Shown here piece by piece: positions 6,780 to 9,648 of a stretch of DNA of 9,648 bases. Source of the DNA: Actinomycetota bacterium (lineage in GTDB: Bacteria > Actinomycetota > Thermoleophilia > Solirubrobacterales > Solirubrobacteraceae); contig VAYD01000019.1 in the NCBI GenBank assembly GCA_005883905.1, positions 1 through 9,648 on the forward strand. Reading direction: 5' to 3'. Below the pieces are notes generated by a model. The model saw nothing but the letters and a program-made list of their open reading frames with translations. It was not told the origin of the DNA and did not search any database. Position 1 is the first letter of the stretch. Every line of letters starts with the position of its first letter. Both the position numbers and the translations under genes were made by a program.

Positions 6780-7817
6780 CTAGCCCTTCCCGCTGAGGTC
6801 GATCGCCGCCTTCAGTTTCGTGCTGACCAGGATCGGCAGCGGGATCTGGAAGCCGTTGCACGGTTGCGTCGGCTGCCCGGGGGACAGGCAGGCGACCACG
6901 TCGATCGTGTCGGGGGCTGAGGTCAGCGTCAGCGAGGTGAGGCCACCGTCTCCGACCTTCCCTTTGAGGAAGAACGTCTGGCTGAACTCGCTGTAGCCCG
7001 TGGTGATGTAGGGCTTGTCGCAGCCGTCGTCGTCGTTGCGCAGGTCCAGCGGAAGGCGGATGATCGTGTAGGCGGTCGACGTCACGGTGCCGCTCGCGAA
7101 CAGCGTCGCGACGCTCGTACGCGTGGGATCGAGACCGACCGTCGTGGGATTGCCCGTTCGGATCGAGGACGAGACGTCGCCGTTGCAGGCGTCGTCGATG
7201 AAGACCGCCGTGGGATCAAGCGTCAGGCTGCCGCCGGTGAGCGTGACCTGCGTGTCCGAGTTCAGCTGGATCTTCCCGGGGATGAAGCCCTTGAACGTGC
7301 CGGACACCGGCGCCTGGCGCTGGAACGCGCCGAAGTCCAGGTTCGCGTATGAGCCAGGCAGGATGCTGATCCTCACTGGGACGCCGAGGCTGTTGCTGCT
7401 CGAGGCCGGGCAGCGGCCGTACTTGTAGACTCGCTTGCGCCGCTTGACCGTGAGGATCCGGTTGCCGCGCTTGATCTTGGTCTTGACGCGCTTGGTCACG
7501 TAGACCGGGCGCAGCTTCTTCTTCTTCTTCTTCATCACGACGCACTGCTTGGCGCAGGAGACCTTCACCTTGCGCCGGACGCGCTTGGCGACGCGCTTGT
7601 ACGCCGAGGAGCCCGTCTTGTGGACGTACTTGTAGACGTACGTCTTCTCGTAGACGGGGACGAGCTTGTTCCCCTTGCGGATCTGGGCGACGCACTTGGC
7701 GGCCGCGGCGCCGGCGGTCGGCGATGCGGTGGGCGAGGCGCTGAGCGCTGAGCTCGGCAGCGCCGCGAGGAAGGCGACGAGGCAGGTCGCCGCGAGAAGT
7801 CTGATGGCGTTGGTCAT
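6780..7817 (-). CDS. Exported protein of unknown function with Cys-bounded polybasic repeat region
   Basis: A 345-aa protein not assigned to a known family. A signal peptide is clear (residues 1 to about 28, RLLAATCLVAFLAALPSSALSA), followed by an Ala/Ser/Thr/Pro linker. Residues 42-136 are very rich in Lys, Arg, Val and Tyr and carry cysteines C42, C88, C92 and C136. They look like two tandem units (42-88 and 92-136), each with an LxPVY motif 10 residues after its first Cys; a run of six lysines lies at 96-101. Residues 145-345 are beta-rich, with Thr/Ser/Asp and Gly, a GFIPGK motif (177-182) and VACLSPGQ (308-315). ATG 7817 is chosen because it opens the signal peptide, although no Shine-Dalgarno precedes it. 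It sits between the 561-aa gene and the S8 protease, and only 3 nt separate it from the latter, so the two form an operon. Binding to an anionic envelope polymer is a guess from charge. Confidence 0.8.
   Translation of the reverse strand: MTNAIRLLAATCLVAFLAALPSSALSASPTASPTAGAAAAKCVAQIRKGNKLVPVYEKTYVYKYVHKTGSSAYKRVAKRVRRKVKVSCAKQCVVMKKKKKKLRPVYVTKRVKTKIKRGNRILTVKRRKRVYKYGRCPASSSNSLGVPVRISILPGSYANLDFGAFQRQAPVSGTFKGFIPGKIQLNSDTQVTLTGGSLTLDPTAVFIDDACNGDVSSSIRTGNPTTVGLDPTRTSVATLFASGTVTSTAYTIIRLPLDLRNDDDGCDKPYITTGYSEFSQTFFLKGKVGDGGLTSLTLTSAPDTIDVVACLSPGQPTQPCNGFQIPLPILVSTKLKAAIDLSGKG
7515..7532 (-). repeat. (AAG)6 triplet run encoding six lysines
   Basis: Six AAG codons in a row, read on the minus strand, encode K96-K101 of the 345-aa exported protein. 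Replication slippage here would change the lysine count without shifting the frame. Confidence 0.8.
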
Positions 7818-7857
7818 GTGGAGCGTGACTCGAGGTTGTGGAGCGGTGTGTGGAGCG
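7817..7857 (-). repeat. Three direct copies of CGCTCCACA in the leader of the 345-aa gene
   Basis: Read on the minus strand, CGCTCCACA occurs at 7857-7849, 7845-7837 and 7825-7817. The last copy includes the A of the ATG start codon. Copies are 12 and 20 nt apart. The leader has no purine-rich ribosome site. They may be binding sites for a protein or RNA, or relics of local duplication; function is unknown. Confidence 0.6.
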
Positions 7858-7862
7858 GGGAG

Positions 7863-7890
7863 GCCCCGGGCCGCCGTGGCGGCCCGGGGC
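7863..7890 (-). terminator. Strong GC hairpin (13-bp perfect arms) between the 561-aa and 345-aa genes
   Basis: Arms GCCCCGGGCCGCC (7863-7875) and GGCGGCCCGGGGC (7878-7890) are perfect complements around a 2-nt centre. On the minus strand the hairpin lies 33 nt after the stop of the 561-aa gene and 45 nt before the ATG of the 345-aa gene. No T-run follows in either direction. It may terminate partially, stabilise the upstream mRNA 3' end, or attenuate expression of the two downstream genes. Confidence 0.65.
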
Positions 7891-7923
7891 GTTTCCCGAT
7901 GCGACTTACTGCAGTGCTTCGGC

Positions 7924-9609
7924 CTAGACGTCGCCGATCAGAATGTCGACGTCGACGTTCTTGACGTCCAGGTCGGCGCCCACCGAGACGGTGGAGCCGC
8001 TGTTGCCAACGGTGTAACCGTTGATGTTGTTGGCACCAGTGAGCGCCGACACCGTGAACGGCGGCAGCGCCGAGTTGGCCACCAGCGGTGACGGTGCGGT
8101 GTTGCACGCCGCCGACGGGGCGGCAGCGACGTTGCTCGAGTCCGCCGGCAGCTTGCTCGCGAGGAGCGAGCCGTCGCCAGCGGTGCTACCAGCAACCGTC
8201 GGATCGGCGACCGTGTAGTTCGCCGGGACCTCGGTGTTGTACGCCTGCTTCGGCATCAGGCAGGCGGAGACCGCGAACCGCGCGGCGTCAGCCGTCGACG
8301 TACCGCTGTTCGGGGTCTTGATCGTGGCCTTGGCGATCCGGAGATGCCCGTCGGCGGTGATGCCCGGCGAGATCTTCAGGTTGCCGACCAGGTGGACGGA
8401 CGGAATGTAGTTCTGCACCGTGCCGGTCCAGACCTGGGTGCAGCCGAAGATGGCTGCAGGCCAGTTGCCACCCTTGATGAGCGGCTCGAACGCATCCTGG
8501 TCCTCGACGCGCAGGATCGAGTTGATCTGCGTGGCGAGGTTGACCGTGACGTCGATCCCGTAGGTCTTGCCCGGGATGTTCCCGAACAGGTTGGCCTGGC
8601 CACCCGACTTGCCGATGACGATGTTCTGGGAGCCGGCGACACCGTCGACGTTCGTCGACTGGTTGACCTGCGTGCCGGGGTTGGCGATCGTCAGCGACAG
8701 CGCGTTCGTGCGCAGCACCGTGTCCGCCGGGGAGGGGGGCTGAGTGAAGCCACCCGGGACCGACGAGGCGCTGTACGGGAACGGCTGCGGGTTGCCACCG
8801 ACGTGGTTGTTGTCGACCGACGCAACGCCGGTGAGCTGCTTGCTGGCAGCCACCGCGTCGATCGCGTTGTTCACGTTCAGGTTCGTGCTCGCGATGTGCG
8901 CGGGCGCGAAGCCGAGCGGCGAGCCGCCCGGGTAGTCGTTCGGGCCGCCGCCGACGGCGTTGTAGATGGGCACACCCGGCAGGCCGGGGCCACCACCGGT
9001 CGGCAGGAGTCCGGCGCCGAACACGAGGTTGCCGTTCGCGTTGGCGTTGCTGTTCAGGACGCTGCCACAGCCAGTGTTATGACCCGTCGCATTGAGCTGC
9101 GCCGGGGTGGCGCCGCCCGCTGCGAGGATGTTCGAGTCCCAGCTGGTGCCGGCCGCGCTGACATCGGAGTTCCACAGCAGCGGAATCGACGTCGAGGACA
9201 GCGCCTTCGGGCCCGTCAGGATCGACAGGTCGACGTTACCCAGAGCGCCGCCGTCGTACGAGTCGTGGAACACGATCTCGGCCGCAAGCTTGCCGCCCAG
9301 GTCCACCTCGCGCTGACCAAGGGACGCGCCCAGGTCGACGTTGGCGTTGTTCGGGTTGCTCGTGCTGCTCGAGTTACGAAGACGGATCGTGACCGGCAGC
9401 TTGAAGTTCACCAGCGAGGCCTTCTTGATGAAGGACTTGCTGCGAATCAGCTTCGGGTTCTTCTTGATCGCCTTGCGCAGCTGGTGCCTGATGTGCACCT
9501 TCTGCGACTTCGTGAGCTTCGCCGACGCCGGCGCAACGACGACCGCGCTGAGCGCGAACACCACCGCGAGCATGACGCCGAAGAAACTCCGGGTGTGCCT
9601 TGAGGACAC
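7924..9609 (-). CDS. Exported, Asn/Gly/Ser-rich protein of unknown function
   Basis: A 561-aa protein that I cannot place in a family. The signal peptide is clear (residues 1 to about 30: charged SSRHTR, hydrophobic FFGVMLAVVFALSAVVV, then APASA as cleavage site). The mature N-terminus (31-64) is highly basic (KLTKSQKVHIRHQLRKAIKK). The rest is beta-rich and low in charge, with many Asn, Gly, Ser, Thr and Val and only a few cysteines, typical of a secreted surface or matrix protein. It has a GNIPGK motif (343-348) and SACLMPKQ (448-455), both shared in form with the next gene's product, and ends in a Val/Asp-rich stretch (ADLDVKNVDVDILIGDV). No membrane anchor, sortase motif or enzyme motif is visible. 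The start is GTG 9609, preceded by a near-perfect AAGGAGG ribosome site, which suggests strong translation. It is the first gene of the minus-strand cluster. Confidence 0.85.
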   Translation of the reverse strand: MSSRHTRSFFGVMLAVVFALSAVVVAPASAKLTKSQKVHIRHQLRKAIKKNPKLIRSKSFIKKASLVNFKLPVTIRLRNSSSTSNPNNANVDLGASLGQREVDLGGKLAAEIVFHDSYDGGALGNVDLSILTGPKALSSTSIPLLWNSDVSAAGTSWDSNILAAGGATPAQLNATGHNTGCGSVLNSNANANGNLVFGAGLLPTGGGPGLPGVPIYNAVGGGPNDYPGGSPLGFAPAHIASTNLNVNNAIDAVAASKQLTGVASVDNNHVGGNPQPFPYSASSVPGGFTQPPSPADTVLRTNALSLTIANPGTQVNQSTNVDGVAGSQNIVIGKSGGQANLFGNIPGKTYGIDVTVNLATQINSILRVEDQDAFEPLIKGGNWPAAIFGCTQVWTGTVQNYIPSVHLVGNLKISPGITADGHLRIAKATIKTPNSGTSTADAARFAVSACLMPKQAYNTEVPANYTVADPTVAGSTAGDGSLLASKLPADSSNVAAAPSAACNTAPSPLVANSALPPFTVSALTGANNINGYTVGNSGSTVSVGADLDVKNVDVDILIGDV

Positions 9610-9613
9610 AGCT

Positions 9614-9620
9614 CCTCCTT
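9614..9620 (-). promoter_or_regulatory. Strong Shine-Dalgarno AAGGAGG for the 561-aa gene
   Basis: On the minus strand AAGGAGG ends 4 nt before the GTG codon at 9609. It decides the start and is much stronger than any other ribosome site in the window. Confidence 0.8.
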
Positions 9621-9621
9621 G

Positions 9622-9632
9622 TTGGTTACCAA
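9622..9632. promoter_or_regulatory. Inverted repeat TTGGT-N-ACCAA in the 5' leader
   Basis: A perfect 5-bp dyad around one base lies immediately upstream of the Shine-Dalgarno of the 561-aa gene. As RNA the loop is too tight for a full hairpin, so a protein-binding site is more likely if it is functional. Short dyads occur by chance, so support is weak. The promoter itself probably lies beyond the window edge. Confidence 0.3.
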
Positions 9633-9648
9633 TTCCCCTGCCGTGTCC

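Noticed and set aside
5355..6920. 521-aa open frame on the plus strand opposite the S8 protease
   Set aside because: Shadow frame; the protease on the other strand has all catalytic motifs.
7515..7532. Programmed frameshifting at the AAG run
   Set aside because: The run is a triplet repeat with no heptameric slippery site, and the frame continues sensibly after it.
8344..9603. 419-aa open frame on the plus strand opposite the 561-aa exported protein
   Set aside because: No signal peptide or domain, Arg/Val/Asp-rich; the minus-strand frame has a signal peptide and a near-perfect ribosome site.

Overview
This is a strongly GC-rich window with dense, closely packed genes and long antisense shadow reading frames. 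Protein style (a Ser/Thr kinase with a GRGGMG loop, a GAF-LuxR regulator, a CGNR-type zinc-ribbon protein, exported proteins with Lys/Arg-rich segments) suggests a high-GC actinobacterium. My best guess is the Thermoleophilia/Solirubrobacterales, but that placement rests on general resemblance and not on a marker gene.

Layout. (1) 1-519, minus: the N-terminal part of a Hanks-type Ser/Thr protein kinase, cut by the window edge. (2) 563-2586, plus: a PAP2_3-type membrane phosphatase/transferase translationally coupled (ATGA overlap) to an LPG-synthase-TM (UPF0104) membrane protein. (3) 2612-3622, plus: thioredoxin reductase trxB, with its own -10-like box only 11 nt before the start codon. (4) 3645-4154, minus: a CGNR/ABATE-family zinc-ribbon protein whose name-giving CGNR motif reads CGDQ. 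It is divergent from (5) 4247-5140, plus: a GAF-LuxR regulator that starts at TTG. The 92-bp gap between them holds a candidate promoter and an inverted repeat over its -10. (6) 5145-9609, minus: a three-gene exported-protein cluster read right to left. It consists of a 561-aa secreted protein of unknown function, a 345-aa secreted protein with a Cys-bounded polybasic region, and a 543-aa secreted subtilisin (S8) with a PPC-like C-terminal domain and a poly-lysine tail.

How the genes may work together. PAP2 plus LPG-synthase-TM is a plausible lipid or polyprenyl-phosphate handling pair in the membrane. The kinase and the LuxR protein are regulators without evident targets here. The most distinctive part is the 5.1-9.6 kb cluster: all three products are exported, each mature protein carries a polybasic segment, the last two genes are separated by only 3 nt, and the two unknown proteins share short motifs (IPGK and ACLxPxQ) in the same order. 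This suggests an envelope- or matrix-associated system with its own protease. That is inference; neither unknown protein matches a family I recognise. No tRNA, rRNA, CRISPR array or insertion sequence was seen. No gene-free stretch exceeds 110 bp.
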